This document shows positions 49,539 to 60,666 of a stretch of 64,000 nucleotides of DNA, in pieces. The notes under the pieces were generated by a model, which was not told the origin of the DNA, made no database searches, and was given only the letters and a program-made list of their open reading frames with translations. Position 1 is the stretch's first letter, and every line of letters starts with the position of its first letter. The DNA lies in the NCBI GenBank assembly GCA_025934775.1, contig JAICWO010000010.1, positions 1 through 64,000 on the forward strand. The letters run 5' to 3'. A program made the position numbers and the translations under genes. Source of the DNA: Gemmatimonadaceae bacterium. Its GTDB lineage: Bacteria > Gemmatimonadota > Gemmatimonadetes > Gemmatimonadales > Gemmatimonadaceae.

Positions 49539-52127
49539 ATGATTGGAATTGCCGCGCTGCTCGCGCTCGCGCTGCAGGTGCAGACGCCGCAGGTGACGTA
49601 CGCGGCGCGCGACTCGCATCCCGCGGGCCCGATCGGGCCGGGGCACGTGCCGCCGCCGACGGACTCGAGCGCCGTGGCCGTCCGGGCGACGAGCGCGCCG
49701 GCGATCGACGGCAAGGACGATGACGCGGTCTGGCGCGATGCGCCGCCGATCACGGCGTTCACCGAGTGGAATCCGACCGAAGGCAAGCAGCCGCGCTTCC
49801 GCACCGAGGCCAAGGTCGCGTACGACGCGGCGAATCTCTACGTCTTCGTGCGAGCCTTCGATCCGCATCCGGACAGCATCATCAAAATTCTCGAGCGGCG
49901 CGACACGTTCACGCCGTCGGACATGATCTGGATCTTCGTCGACTCGTATCACGATCGGCGCACGGGCTACGAGTTCGGCGTCAACGCTGCGGGCGTGAAG
50001 ATCGATCAGGCCGTGTACAACGGCGGCAACGAGGACGGCGCGTGGGACGCGGTCTGGGACGCCGCGACGACGATCGATTCGCTCGGCTGGACGGCGGAGT
50101 TTCGCATTCCGCTGTCGCAGCTTCACTACTCGAGCGATCGCGACCACACGTTCGGTTTCACGATCGATCGCGACATCTATCGATACAACGAGCGCGTGAG
50201 CTGGCCGAAGTTCAGCCAGGCCAAACCCGACATGCTCTCGCAGCTCGGCTCGCTCAGCGGCCTCGACGATCTCGAGCCGCCGCGACGCCTCGAAGCGACG
50301 CCGTACGTGGTGACGAAGAACGCATCGCAGATCGCGAACAACCAGTACGCCGATCGGTCGAACGTGACGGTGGGCGGGGACTTCAAGTATCGCGTCGCGC
50401 CGAACGTCACGGTCGACGGCACCGTCAACCCGGACTTCGGACAGGTAGAGGCCGATCCGGCCGTGCTGAACCTGTCCGCGTACGAATCCTTCTTCGACGA
50501 GCGGAGGCCGTTCTTCGTCGCGGGCCGCGGATTGTTCCGCTACGACGTGAACTGCAACCAGGTGAATTGCAGCAGTGAAGGATTGTATTACAGCCGGCGC
50601 ATCGGGCGGACGCCGGAGCTCGCGGGTGTGTACGGCGATACGGTGCCGCAGCAACCGACGACGATTCTCGGCGCGGCAAAGCTGATCGGGCGCTCGTCCA
50701 AGGGATTCTCGATCGGCGTGCTCGATGCCGTGACGCAGCGGGCGACCGGACGCGGCGACACGACGTTCGAGCCGATGACGAATTTCACCGTCGCGCGCGC
50801 GACCCAAGATCTGCGCAATGGCCGCACGACGATCGGCGGCATCGTGACGGCGGTGAATCGCGGAATGGATCAGTGGGCGTCGCCATTTCTCGCGAGCGCG
50901 GCGTACGCCGGGGGCATCGACTTCCGTCACCGCTTCCTCAGCGATCGCTACGAGCTCTCGGGCTCCCTCGATCAGAGTCGCGTGCAGGGAAGCCGCGCGG
51001 CGATCTACGCGCTCCAGACGGACGCGGTGCACTACTATCAGCGTCCCGATGCCGGGCTGCCGCTCGATTCGACGCGGACGTCGCTCGGCGGGGACGCGGA
51101 AGAATTCAAGTTCGATAAAGTCAGCGGGCAGCACCTCATGTTCGAATCGGCATACCAGCGGCGGTCGGCCGGATTCGACGTGAACGACGTCGGTTTCCTG
51201 CGGCGCGCCGATCAGCAATCGTGGAGCACGTGGGTGGGCTACTTCGATCGCCAGCGCCGGGCGTTCTACAACCGATTCCAGTGGAACAACAACTGGTGGC
51301 AGTACTGGAACACGAGCGGACTGGCGCAGGAGGCGGCGTACAACACCAACGTGCAGATCACGTTCAAGAACAACTGGGGTTGGCACATGGGCGGCACGCT
51401 GGGCCAGCTCGGCGCGACGTACGACGACCGCGGCGCGCGCGGGGGGCCGGCGGTGCGGCAGGATTCGTACATCGCGCCGTGGCTCTCGATCAATGGCGAC
51501 GATCGGCGGGCCGTGGTGCCGCTCTTCAACGTGAACTACTGGCGGGGCGAAGACGGGCACGGCAACTCGTGGAACCTCGGTCCCGAGCTCGATTACAAAG
51601 TGCTCGGCCGGTTCAGCTCCGCGGTGTCGTTCAACTGGTCGCACAACACCGACGACGCGCAGTGGTACGGGAACTTCCGCGATTCGCTGGGCGTGACGCA
51701 CTACACGTTCGCGCACCTGAATCAGACGACGACGTCGGCGACGGTGCGGCTCAATTACACGTTCTCGCCGAGTATGTCGCTCCAGGTCTACACGCAGCCG
51801 TTCGTGTCGAAGGGCGCGTACGCCGGCGTGCGGCAGCTCTCGGCGACGCCGCGCGCGGACTCGTACGCCGCGCGCTACGCCGCGTACGACAATGCGTCGG
51901 TCACGAGCGATCCGGGCGGCTTCAACTTCAAACAATTCCAATCGAACGTCGTGTTCCGCTGGGAGTACAAGCCGGGTTCCACGCTGTTCGTGGTCTGGAA
52001 CGAAGGGCGGCAGGGGTTCTTGTCCTCGGAAGGGACGAGCGACTTCAGCGGCGACGTGCGCGACCTGATGCGGCTGCACCCGGCGAACACGTTCATCGTG
52101 AAGATGTCGTACTGGTTCACGCGCTGA
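49539..52127 (+). CDS. DUF5916 outer-membrane protein with carbohydrate-binding-like N-terminus
   Basis: An 862-residue exported protein. After a short signal peptide (GIAALLALALQVQTPQ) comes a CBM9-like beta-sandwich at about 48-225 (APAIDGKDDDAVWRDA, AANLYVFVRAFDPHPDS, GYEFGVNAAGVKID). A DUF5916 transmembrane-barrel region then extends to the end, with repeated amphipathic strands and aromatic-ended closing strand (FIVKMSYWFTR). A conserved cysteine pair NCNQVNCSSEGLYYSRRIG is in the central region. The family is abundant in Gemmatimonadota and Bacteroidota; the role is not known but is thought to be outer-membrane binding or uptake. It has its own promoter with operator-like repeats. The second paralogue is at 55166. 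Confidence 0.87.
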   Translation: MIGIAALLALALQVQTPQVTYAARDSHPAGPIGPGHVPPPTDSSAVAVRATSAPAIDGKDDDAVWRDAPPITAFTEWNPTEGKQPRFRTEAKVAYDAANLYVFVRAFDPHPDSIIKILERRDTFTPSDMIWIFVDSYHDRRTGYEFGVNAAGVKIDQAVYNGGNEDGAWDAVWDAATTIDSLGWTAEFRIPLSQLHYSSDRDHTFGFTIDRDIYRYNERVSWPKFSQAKPDMLSQLGSLSGLDDLEPPRRLEATPYVVTKNASQIANNQYADRSNVTVGGDFKYRVAPNVTVDGTVNPDFGQVEADPAVLNLSAYESFFDERRPFFVAGRGLFRYDVNCNQVNCSSEGLYYSRRIGRTPELAGVYGDTVPQQPTTILGAAKLIGRSSKGFSIGVLDAVTQRATGRGDTTFEPMTNFTVARATQDLRNGRTTIGGIVTAVNRGMDQWASPFLASAAYAGGIDFRHRFLSDRYELSGSLDQSRVQGSRAAIYALQTDAVHYYQRPDAGLPLDSTRTSLGGDAEEFKFDKVSGQHLMFESAYQRRSAGFDVNDVGFLRRADQQSWSTWVGYFDRQRRAFYNRFQWNNNWWQYWNTSGLAQEAAYNTNVQITFKNNWGWHMGGTLGQLGATYDDRGARGGPAVRQDSYIAPWLSINGDDRRAVVPLFNVNYWRGEDGHGNSWNLGPELDYKVLGRFSSAVSFNWSHNTDDAQWYGNFRDSLGVTHYTFAHLNQTTTSATVRLNYTFSPSMSLQVYTQPFVSKGAYAGVRQLSATPRADSYAARYAAYDNASVTSDPGGFNFKQFQSNVVFRWEYKPGSTLFVVWNEGRQGFLSSEGTSDFSGDVRDLMRLHPANTFIVKMSYWFTR

Positions 52128-52146
52128 ATGCGGCGCGTCGTCGCCG

Positions 52147-52641
52147 TCAGAGGCGCCTGAGCGGGCCTGGCGTCATGAGCCAGAGCAGCGTTCCGGCGCC
52201 GCGGCGCGGACGCGCGTCGAACGCGATCATGCACGCGCCACCTTTCTTCAGCATGGCGGACGCGCTCCCGTCGGCACTCACGAGCCAGCCGACGAGGCCG
52301 GACAGGTGCGGTTCGTGGCCCACGATGGCGAGCACGTCCGCCTGTACGGCCTTCGCCCACGTTTCGAAGTTCGTGAAGGCGGCGTCCGGAACCAGCGCGT
52401 CCGTCTCGATCGGGCCGAGCTCGAATCGCTCGGCGACGATGTCCGCCGTTTGCCGGGCGCGAGTCAGGGGGCTGGTCGCAAGCACGTCGATGTGCGGGAC
52501 CATGGTCTGGAGCCCGCGCGCGACCCGCCGCACCTTGCGTGCACCTTCGCTGGTGAGCGGGCGCAGCGCGTCCGGCTTGCCGGACTCGGCAAACGCCTCG
52601 CGGGTGCCCGCGAGGCCGTGCCGGACGATCACGAGATACAT
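52147..52641 (-). CDS. SixA-type phosphohistidine phosphatase
   Basis: A 164-residue histidine-phosphatase-fold protein. YLVIVRHGLAG begins the protein with the catalytic RHG, and LAIVGHEPHLSGLV contains the second His. ATSPLTRARQTADIVAE holds the phosphate-binding Arg. SixA removes phosphate from phosphohistidine carriers and is cytoplasmic. I took the ATG at 52641 because the family always begins a few residues before RHG. It is convergent with the DUF5916 gene with 19 bases between stops and divergent from the permease at 52731. Confidence 0.9.
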   Translation of the reverse strand: MYLVIVRHGLAGTREAFAESGKPDALRPLTSEGARKVRRVARGLQTMVPHIDVLATSPLTRARQTADIVAERFELGPIETDALVPDAAFTNFETWAKAVQADVLAIVGHEPHLSGLVGWLVSADGSASAMLKKGGACMIAFDARPRRGAGTLLWLMTPGPLRRL

Positions 52642-52730
52642 GAGCGCGACGTGATGGACGTGTTGTAGGCGGCGGCCCAACCATCGTGGAGCCGCGGCTG
52701 TCACATTCAAGACTCAGACCCCGCCCAGCC

Positions 52731-55145
52731 ATGCTACAGGACCTGCGGTTCGCCATTCGTACGCTGCGCAAGGCCCCCGCGTTCACGCTCGCGGCCGTGT
52801 TGTGCCTGGCGCTCGGGATCGGCGTCAACGCGACGATCTTCAGTTGCGTTCGCGCGATGCTGCTTCGGCCGTTCCCGTACCGCCATCCGGACGAGCTGGT
52901 CGCGATCGGGGAAGCGAACCCGAAGCGCGGGTTCCACATGAACACCGTGTCGTACCCGAACTTCCGGAGTTGGCAGGCGCAGAACCGCACGCTGTCCAAC
53001 ATCGGGATCTACACCGGCACGTCGTTCAACCTCTCCAACGGGGACGGCGCCGAGTACGTGCAGGGCGGGAACGTGTCGTGGACGATGTTCCGCACGCTCG
53101 GTATTTCGCCCGTGCGCGGCCGCGACTTTCGCGAGGACGAGGACCGCGTCGGCGGACCGAACGTGGTCATCATCTCCGACCGGCTCTGGCACGACAAGTT
53201 CAGCGGCCGCGCGGACGTCATCGGACAGCAGACGATGATCGACGGCGTGCCGCACACGATCATTGGCGTGATGCCGCCAGATTTCGAGTTTCCGAATACG
53301 GCGGAGGCATGGACGCTGATGCAGATGGACCCGACCAAGAGTCGGGGGAACCACTCGTGGAACGTGATCGGGCGGCTGAAGCCTGGCGTGACGGTGGACC
53401 AGGCGCGCGCGGACGTGCGGAGCATCGCCGCGCAGCTCTCGACGCAGTTCCCGAACTCGAACACGGGTTGGAGCGCCGACCTCGAGACGCTGCGCGACTA
53501 CCAGGTCGGCAACTTCCGGCCGGTGCTGATGATCATGATGGCGTCCGTGGCGTTCGTGCTCCTCATCGCGTGCGCGAACGTCGCGAACCTGCTGCTCGCG
53601 CGGGCGACGGCGCGGGCGAAGGAGATGGCGGTGCGCGTGGCGCTCGGCGCGGACGGATGGCGCGTGGTTCGCCAACTGCTCACCGAGAGCGTGGTGGTCG
53701 GTCTGGCGGGCGGCGCGTTCGGCGTGGCGTTCGCGTACGGATTGCTGCAGTGGATCAAGGCGAAGATTCCGGGCATCCCGTTCTGGATGCGGTTCACGGT
53801 GGACGGCCAGGTGCTGTTGTTCACGGCGGCGGTGGCGATTGCCACGGGGATTCTGTTCGGCCTCGTCCCGGCGATTCAGGCGGCGCGGCCCAACCTGAAC
53901 GAGACGCTGCGCGACGCCGGCGCGCGCGGCACGAGCGCCAGCCGCGCGCGGCAGCGGCTCCGGAGCGGCCTCGTGATCGGCGAGATGGCGCTCTCGCTCG
54001 TGCTCCTCGTCGGGGCGGCGCTGCTGATCAGGAGTTTTCTGTCATTACAGAATGTGAATCCCGGTTTCGACCCCGAGCATCTCCTGACGCTGCGCGTGTC
54101 GCTCGCCGGGCCGGCGTACGACTCGACCTACAAGCGGTACGCCTTCTTCAACCGGTTGCTCGAGGAGCTCGACGCGAGCCCGGGCGTGACCTCGGCCGCG
54201 ATCACGAACAACATCCCGCTCGGCGGCGGCAATAATAATAGTTTCATCAACATCGAGCACCTCCCGAGCAGGCTCGGGGAGGAGCCGTTGCTCGAGAACC
54301 GCTGGGTCTCGCCGCGCTATCTCGAAACGCTGCGGATTCCGATCAAGCGCGGGCGCATGTTCACGCAGGCGGAGTGGGCCGACAGCGGCGTGGCCGGACG
54401 CGTCGCCGTGATCAACGAGCACATGGCGCGGCACTTCTGGGGGAGCGACGACGCGGCGCTCGGAAAACGGTTCAACTTCGGCGCGGCGAACGACACGTCG
54501 GCCCGGTGGTTCACGATCGTCGGCGTGGCGGGGGACATCAAGCACAACAAGCTCACGTCGCCGCCCGATTTCCAAGGATACCTGCCATACCGCCAAGGCG
54601 GGTGGAGCAGCTCGGCGATCGTGGTGCGCACGCCGGGCGACCCGGTCGCCGCCACGGGGACGGTACTCCACGCGCTGAAGTCGATCGATCCCCTCGTGCC
54701 GGCGTACCGCATCATGAGCGAGACGGCGAACATCGATCAGTCGTACTGGCAGCAGGCGCTGTACGGCAAGCTGTTCGCGTTGTTCGCGGGCATCGCACTC
54801 GTGCTCGCGGCGGTCGGCGTGTACGGCGTGATCTCGTACGCCGTATCGCAGCGGACGCAGGAGATCGGCGTTCGCGTGGCGCTCGGCGCGCAGCGCGGCG
54901 ACGTGCTGCGGCTGATCGTCGGCCACGGCGCGCTGCTCGGCGGTGTTGGCGTGGCGATCGGCCTGGTGGGTGCGCTCATCGTCACGCGGTACCTCCGCGC
55001 ACTGCTCGTTGGGATCTCGCCGTTCGATCCCGTGAGCTTCGTCGGCGTGGCGGCGGCGCTGACCGCGATCGCGCTCGTCGCGAGCTACGTGCCCGCGCGC
55101 CGCGCAGCGCGCATCGATCCCGTCGACGCACTGCGCCACGAGTGA
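52731..55145 (+). CDS. Orphan duplicated permease (ADOP family)
   Basis: An 804-residue inner-membrane protein without a prefix domain. It opens MLQDLRFAIRTLRKAPAFTL, the usual start of the shorter ADOP members, with membrane helices at about 20-45, 268-290, 318-340, 365-385, 420-440 and three at the C-terminus (about 685-705, 740-760, 775-795). MacB-like motifs include FRTLGISPVRGRDF, TIIGVMPPDFEFP and VSPRYLETLRIPIKRGR. The final ARRAARIDPVDALRHE is typical. It lacks a neighbouring PadR gene, unlike the permeases at 26-33 kb, and no ATPase is linked. It lies between SixA and a DUF5916 gene. Substrate unknown. Confidence 0.88.
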   Translation: MLQDLRFAIRTLRKAPAFTLAAVLCLALGIGVNATIFSCVRAMLLRPFPYRHPDELVAIGEANPKRGFHMNTVSYPNFRSWQAQNRTLSNIGIYTGTSFNLSNGDGAEYVQGGNVSWTMFRTLGISPVRGRDFREDEDRVGGPNVVIISDRLWHDKFSGRADVIGQQTMIDGVPHTIIGVMPPDFEFPNTAEAWTLMQMDPTKSRGNHSWNVIGRLKPGVTVDQARADVRSIAAQLSTQFPNSNTGWSADLETLRDYQVGNFRPVLMIMMASVAFVLLIACANVANLLLARATARAKEMAVRVALGADGWRVVRQLLTESVVVGLAGGAFGVAFAYGLLQWIKAKIPGIPFWMRFTVDGQVLLFTAAVAIATGILFGLVPAIQAARPNLNETLRDAGARGTSASRARQRLRSGLVIGEMALSLVLLVGAALLIRSFLSLQNVNPGFDPEHLLTLRVSLAGPAYDSTYKRYAFFNRLLEELDASPGVTSAAITNNIPLGGGNNNSFINIEHLPSRLGEEPLLENRWVSPRYLETLRIPIKRGRMFTQAEWADSGVAGRVAVINEHMARHFWGSDDAALGKRFNFGAANDTSARWFTIVGVAGDIKHNKLTSPPDFQGYLPYRQGGWSSSAIVVRTPGDPVAATGTVLHALKSIDPLVPAYRIMSETANIDQSYWQQALYGKLFALFAGIALVLAAVGVYGVISYAVSQRTQEIGVRVALGAQRGDVLRLIVGHGALLGGVGVAIGLVGALIVTRYLRALLVGISPFDPVSFVGVAAALTAIALVASYVPARRAARIDPVDALRHE

Positions 55146-55165
55146 GGCGCCGCGGGCGAGCGCGC

Positions 55166-57658
55166 TCAGCGCGTCCAGTTCAGCCAATAGCTCGCTTTGA
55201 GCGTGACGGTGTTCACCGGCTGGAGGCGGAGCAGATCGCGCGCCGAGGCGATCCAACTATCGCCCGACGGATCATCGCTGCCGTCGCGCTCGTGCGACCA
55301 GACGAGATACAACGTCGAGCCGGTGGCGTACTGCCAGCGGAGCACGGTCGTGGCGCGGAGCTGACGCACCGCGAAGCGAAGCGCCGTTCCGGGCGGAGCG
55401 GTGAAGGGAACGAAGCGGTCGTCGTAGCGCGGGGCGCGGGGCGTGTCGCTCAGCGCGCGGACCTTGGAATACACACCGTCGCTCGCGAACGGCGCGGCGT
55501 AGACCTGGAGCGAGAGCGTCGGCGTGGCGGCGTAGCTCGCACGCATCGTGATCGAGCGAGTCGTCTGGTCGAGGCGAGCGAATGCGTAGCGCGTCGTCGC
55601 GCTGTCGGTGAAGTTGCCCACCCATTGCGTGTTGTCGCGCGTACGGGTGGCGGAGACGCCGAGGTTCGCCTGGAGTCGATCGGTCAGCCGAAGGGTGACG
55701 AGCGGGTTCACGGTGATCGAGTGCAGCCGGCCGCCATCGCCCGTCGTCCAGGGGATGTCGATCTCGGGCGCGACGCGCAGCCGTGAGTCGGCCGTGAGAT
55801 CGAAGAACGAGAGAAATTGTGGATCCTCGCGCAGCGCCGGCCCCCCGCGCGCGCAGTGGTCGCAGACGGATCCGTTGAAGTGCTGCCCCGTCACGCCGAC
55901 ATTGACCTGCCAATTGTTCGCGAACAGGATGTGCGCGTTCGTGTTCGCGGCATCATCGAGGCGGAGGCCCGAGGCGTTCCACGTCTGCCATTCGTTGACG
56001 TTGGCCCAGAGGCTGTGGTACACGCTGCGCGGCACGCGGGTGACGTATCCCAGCCAGTTGATGAGCGTTTGCTTATCAGCACGCTGCAAGTAGCCCAGGT
56101 CGTTCGTCTCGTAGCCGGGCGACTGGCGGTCGAACGCCGACTCGAACTGCCATGCGCCGCCGTACTTGCCGAGCGCGAGCTCCTCCTGATCGCCATCGAG
56201 CCGCGTGCGCGTGGAGTCGAACGCCAGGTGCGAGCCCGGCCGCTGCAGATCGTGCACGCCGTTCTGCTGGAGCAGCGAGAGCGCGGCGCGGCTGCCGGCG
56301 ACGCCTGACGCGGTCGCCGAGCCCCACACCTCGTACTCGCCGCCATTGCCGAACCGATGCCGGAACGTGCCGCCATTCACGACCGCGCTCCGCGCGAGAT
56401 ACGGCGCGCTCCACGTGTCGAGCGAACGATCGACGAGCGTGGAGATGAAGCTGACGCCGGTGAGGTCGTCCCTGGAGTCGCGTTCCATGCGTACGACGCC
56501 GTACGTCGTTCCGGGTTCGAGCGTTCGCGCGGCGCCATCGGTGATCTGTCCGGTGCGGGCGAGCAGCGCGCCGACGCTCACGTTGCCCGGCGCACGCGCC
56601 GTGACCTTGGCCGCGCCGAGGATTGGCGCCGCGGCGTACGAGCCAGCGTCGCCGTACGTGGATGCGAGCTGCGGCGCGCGCCCAACGCGACGCGAGTAGA
56701 AGAGGCCCTCGCTGAAGCAGTTGAACGCCGTGCAGTTGAACTGTACGGAGTAGATCCCGGTTCCGTCGAGGAAGAATGGCCGCTGCTCGGGATAGAATGT
56801 CTCGACGCTCGTCAGGTTCACCACGGACGGATCGGCTTCGACCTGCCCGAAATCCGGAAGCACGGTCGCATTCACGGTGACGCTCGAGGCGAGACGGAGG
56901 CGGACATCGGCTCCGCCCGAGAACGCGCCATTGCCGCGGTTCTGCGTGCGGACGAATGGTGCGACATCGATGCTGCCGCCGCTGTGGATGTCGCGCAGTC
57001 CCTCGAGCGTTCCAAACTGTGAAACGATTCCGTTGTGCTTCGTGTGATACGCCGGCCAACTGGTTTGCTCCGCCAGGCGCGGCACGTACCGGTCGACGAA
57101 GAAGCCGATCTGATTCGTCTCGCCGGGCGCGAAGCGAAGCTGTGAGAACGGAATCCGGAACTCGGCGATCCAGCCGAGCGAGTCGACACGTGCCGCGCCG
57201 TCCCACACGCCGTCCCACGAGTAGTCTTCGCGCACATCGGCGCTCAGGGCCGCATCGCGCTGCACGCCGGCGGCGCTGAGATAGAACTCATAGCCGCTGC
57301 GGTGATCGCCGGTAGGATCGACGTACACCGCGATCTCATCCGACGAGCTGAAATCGTCGCGCCGAGCCATGTGCCGCACGATGCTGTCGGGATGCGGATC
57401 GAACGCGCGGACGAGCACGTACAGATTCTCGGCGTCGTAGGCGACGCGGAACTCGGTGCGAAACGTGGGCGGCGCGTCGTCGTGCGGGAGCCATTGACGA
57501 AACTCGGAAACGGCCGGGATCGACCGCCACACGTCGCCGGTGTCGCGCGCATCGACCGACGGAGCGCGGACGACGCGAATGGCGCGCGCCGTATTGGTCG
57601 GCGCGCCGGCGCCGCACGCGAGCATCGAGGCCGCGCACGCGAGTTGTAGAAGCAGCAT
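55166..57658 (-). CDS. DUF5916 outer-membrane protein (second paralogue)
   Basis: An 830-residue exported protein with the same plan as the one at 49539. The signal peptide MLLLQLACAASMLACGAG has a lipobox-like LAC, so it may be lipidated. The CBM9-like domain is at about 30-215 (AENLYVLVRAFDPHPDSIV, GYEFYLSAAGVQRD), followed by the barrel, closing with VTLKASYWLNWTR. The central cysteine pair is again present (NCTAFNCFSEGLFYSRRVG). A further pair, CDHC, occurs near residue 630. I used ATG 57658; the track start at 57766 has 36 extra residues without a signal peptide. It is convergent with the permease (20 bases) and divergent from the sensor kinase at 57793. Confidence 0.87.
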   Translation of the reverse strand: MLLLQLACAASMLACGAGAPTNTARAIRVVRAPSVDARDTGDVWRSIPAVSEFRQWLPHDDAPPTFRTEFRVAYDAENLYVLVRAFDPHPDSIVRHMARRDDFSSSDEIAVYVDPTGDHRSGYEFYLSAAGVQRDAALSADVREDYSWDGVWDGAARVDSLGWIAEFRIPFSQLRFAPGETNQIGFFVDRYVPRLAEQTSWPAYHTKHNGIVSQFGTLEGLRDIHSGGSIDVAPFVRTQNRGNGAFSGGADVRLRLASSVTVNATVLPDFGQVEADPSVVNLTSVETFYPEQRPFFLDGTGIYSVQFNCTAFNCFSEGLFYSRRVGRAPQLASTYGDAGSYAAAPILGAAKVTARAPGNVSVGALLARTGQITDGAARTLEPGTTYGVVRMERDSRDDLTGVSFISTLVDRSLDTWSAPYLARSAVVNGGTFRHRFGNGGEYEVWGSATASGVAGSRAALSLLQQNGVHDLQRPGSHLAFDSTRTRLDGDQEELALGKYGGAWQFESAFDRQSPGYETNDLGYLQRADKQTLINWLGYVTRVPRSVYHSLWANVNEWQTWNASGLRLDDAANTNAHILFANNWQVNVGVTGQHFNGSVCDHCARGGPALREDPQFLSFFDLTADSRLRVAPEIDIPWTTGDGGRLHSITVNPLVTLRLTDRLQANLGVSATRTRDNTQWVGNFTDSATTRYAFARLDQTTRSITMRASYAATPTLSLQVYAAPFASDGVYSKVRALSDTPRAPRYDDRFVPFTAPPGTALRFAVRQLRATTVLRWQYATGSTLYLVWSHERDGSDDPSGDSWIASARDLLRLQPVNTVTLKASYWLNWTR

Positions 57659-57780
57659 CGTGGTCGCTCGGAGTCGGTACACGCGGAACGTCCGCTGATG
57701 CGCGAGCGCCGGACATCGGGCGAGGGACGGAGTGGCTGCATCGGGGGATGCGGTGGACGCCGCCACTGGTGCGCGCGCGG

Positions 57781-57786
57781 TATCTT
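57781..57786 (+). promoter_or_regulatory. Leaderless -10 box TATCTT of the sensor kinase gene
   Basis: TATCTT is followed by exactly six bases and the ATG at 57793, which would be the first transcribed base. Confidence 0.55.
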
Positions 57787-57792
57787 CCGCTC

Positions 57793-58844
<1,052 letters not shown>

Positions 58845-58860
<16 letters not shown>

Positions 58861-59603
58861 TCGCCGACGACGAGCCGCTGGCGCGCCGGCGCGTCCGCGC
58901 GATGCTGGCGCATCATTCCGACTACGAGATCGTCGCCGAGTGCGGCGATGGCGACGCGACGATCACCGCGATCGGCGCCGATCCGCCCGACGTGCTCTTT
59001 CTCGACGTGAAGATGCCGGGGCTGGACGGGTTCGAGGTGCTGAGTGTGCTCGAGGGCGCGGCTCGTCCGCCGGCGATCGTGTTCGTCACCGCGTTCGGCG
59101 ACCAGGCGGTGGCGGCGTTCGACGAGAGCGCGGTCGACTTTCTCCTCAAGCCGTTCGATCAGGATCGCTTCGATCGGGCGATCGCGCGGGTGGAGCAGCG
59201 ACTGTCGTCCGACGGCGCCGCGTCGCGCGCCGCGGCACCGCGCGACGTGCTGCGCGCGATTCCGGGCAAGCCGCATCCCGACCGCTTTCTCGTCCGAGGA
59301 CCGAACCACCTCTATTTCGTCCGCACCGATGACGTGGAATGGATCGATGCCGCGGCGAACTACGTTCGGCTGCACGCCGGCGGGCGTATCCACTTCGTCC
59401 GGGAAACGGTAAAGAGCATCGCGACCCGCCTGCCGCCGAATCGGTTCGTGCGCGTGCATCGGTCCGTGATCGTCAATCTCGATTTCGTGCAGCGGCTCGA
59501 TCCGCGCGAGCACGGCGAGTATCAGATCACGATGCGCGACGGCTCGCGGGTGCAGTCGAGCCGGACGTACAACGAGGAGCTGCGGGCGATCCTGCGCCGG
59601 TAG
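58845..59603 (+). CDS. LytTR-family response regulator
   Basis: A 252-residue DNA-binding response regulator. The receiver (about 1-120) has DDEP, the phospho-acceptor Asp in VLFLDVKMPGLDG and Lys in FLLKPFDQDRF. The LytTR domain (about 150-250) has DDVEWIDAAANYVRLHA and FVRVHRSVIVNLDFVQRL. It would bind direct repeats upstream of target genes as a dimer after phosphorylation by the kinase encoded before it (16-base overlap). Targets are not apparent here, but the genes that follow on the same strand are candidates. Confidence 0.92.
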
Positions 59604-59727
59604 ACGCTCGACCCACTGCCGGCACCTGGTACCCCATTTGGAGTTGCGTCGCGCCCCCGAACAAGCAATTCTCTGTCACCGCACCGTTGTCCCTGGTGGT
59701 GCGGATGCCGGCGAGAGGAGGAGCGTG

Positions 59728-60090
59728 ATGGTCGAGGTGACGATCGTTGGAGACCGCGTGCGGTTCGAGGTCGAGGGCTGGGACAAGCTCTGGGCGCTCA
59801 AGAGCCAGCTCGAGATACCGCTCGCGCATATCCGCGGCGTGCGGGTGGATCCGGAGCCCGCGCGCGGCTGGTGGCACGGCTTCCGGATGCCGGGCACGCA
59901 GATCCCCGGCATCCTGACGGCGGGGACGTTCTATCAGCACGGCGAGGCGGTCTTCTACGACGTGCACGACCCCGAGAACACGATCGTATTAGAGCTCGAT
60001 CATGAGCATTACAATCGCCTGGTGATCGAGGTGGCGCAGCCGCACACGACCGCGGCCACGCTCCAGCAGGCGCTCGGGCAGCGCGGCTGA
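59728..60090 (+). CDS. Small PH-like-fold protein, unknown function
   Basis: A 120-residue cytoplasmic protein with AGGAGG just before the ATG at 59728. The alternating strands VEVTIVGDRVRFEVEGWDKL, the helix LWALKSQLEIPLAHIRGVRV and then AVFYDVHDPENTIVLELDHE resemble the bacterial PH-like domains (bPH). The C-terminal helix is IEVAQPHTTAATLQQALG. A Trp-Trp-His patch (GWWHGFRMPGTQIPG) in the middle is distinctive. It sits two bases before the membrane protein gene at 60093 and is probably co-translated with it. I do not know a function. Confidence 0.72.
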   Translation: MVEVTIVGDRVRFEVEGWDKLWALKSQLEIPLAHIRGVRVDPEPARGWWHGFRMPGTQIPGILTAGTFYQHGEAVFYDVHDPENTIVLELDHEHYNRLVIEVAQPHTTAATLQQALGQRG

Positions 60091-60092
60091 CG

Positions 60093-60644
60093 ATGGCGGA
60101 TGATCGGCCGTGGTACCGCGAGCCCGAGACGTTCATCGCCATCGCGGCGCTCATCGTGAGCGTCTCGGCGGTGGCCGTTGGGATCTATGAGGCCGCCCTC
60201 CAGCGGCGGCACGATCGCGCGGAAGTGTGGCCGCACGTGGAGATCGGGACCTACAGCTCGCTGCATGGAGTTGCCCTCAAAGTCGAGAACAACGGCATCG
60301 GTCCGGCGGTGGTCAAGTACGCCGTCGCGACGGTGGACGGAACGCCGCGCCGCAACTGGGACGACGTCGTTCGAGCGCTCATCGGCCGCACGGTCGGGCT
60401 CACGAGCAACGAGACGATCATGGAGCGCGGCATCCGCGCCGGCGACAACGTGACCATGCTCGCGCTGCCCGCGGACTCGATTCCGCCCAAGTTCTGGGAT
60501 TGGATCACGCGCGCCTCGATGACGATCTGCTACGCGTCCGTGTTCGACGAATACTGGATCGTCTCGAACGACCACTTCGGCGGATCGGATCATTGGCGTC
60601 AGGTGAGCCGCTGTCCGCCGCAGCCGAAGAATACTGACTTTTGA
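60093..60644 (+). CDS. Single-pass membrane protein, paralogue of the protein at 44572
   Basis: A 183-residue protein with a membrane helix at about residues 14-32 (FIAIAALIVSVSAVAVGIYEA), followed by a basic patch (LQRRHDRAEVW) and a soluble domain with VENNGIGPAVVKYAVATVDG and a closing MTICYASVFDEYW. Order and motifs parallel the protein at 44572, though most cysteines differ. It is translated directly after the PH-like protein (two bases between stop and ATG). The role is unknown; a membrane anchor for the PH-like partner is a guess. Confidence 0.75.
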   Translation: MADDRPWYREPETFIAIAALIVSVSAVAVGIYEAALQRRHDRAEVWPHVEIGTYSSLHGVALKVENNGIGPAVVKYAVATVDGTPRRNWDDVVRALIGRTVGLTSNETIMERGIRAGDNVTMLALPADSIPPKFWDWITRASMTICYASVFDEYWIVSNDHFGGSDHWRQVSRCPPQPKNTDF

Positions 60645-60666
60645 ATACTCAAACTACTATCAACTC

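Noticed and set aside
49458-52079. 873-residue minus-strand ORF opposite a DUF5916 gene
   Set aside because: Antisense shadow with Arg/His/Val-rich composition; the plus strand has a signal peptide and family motifs.
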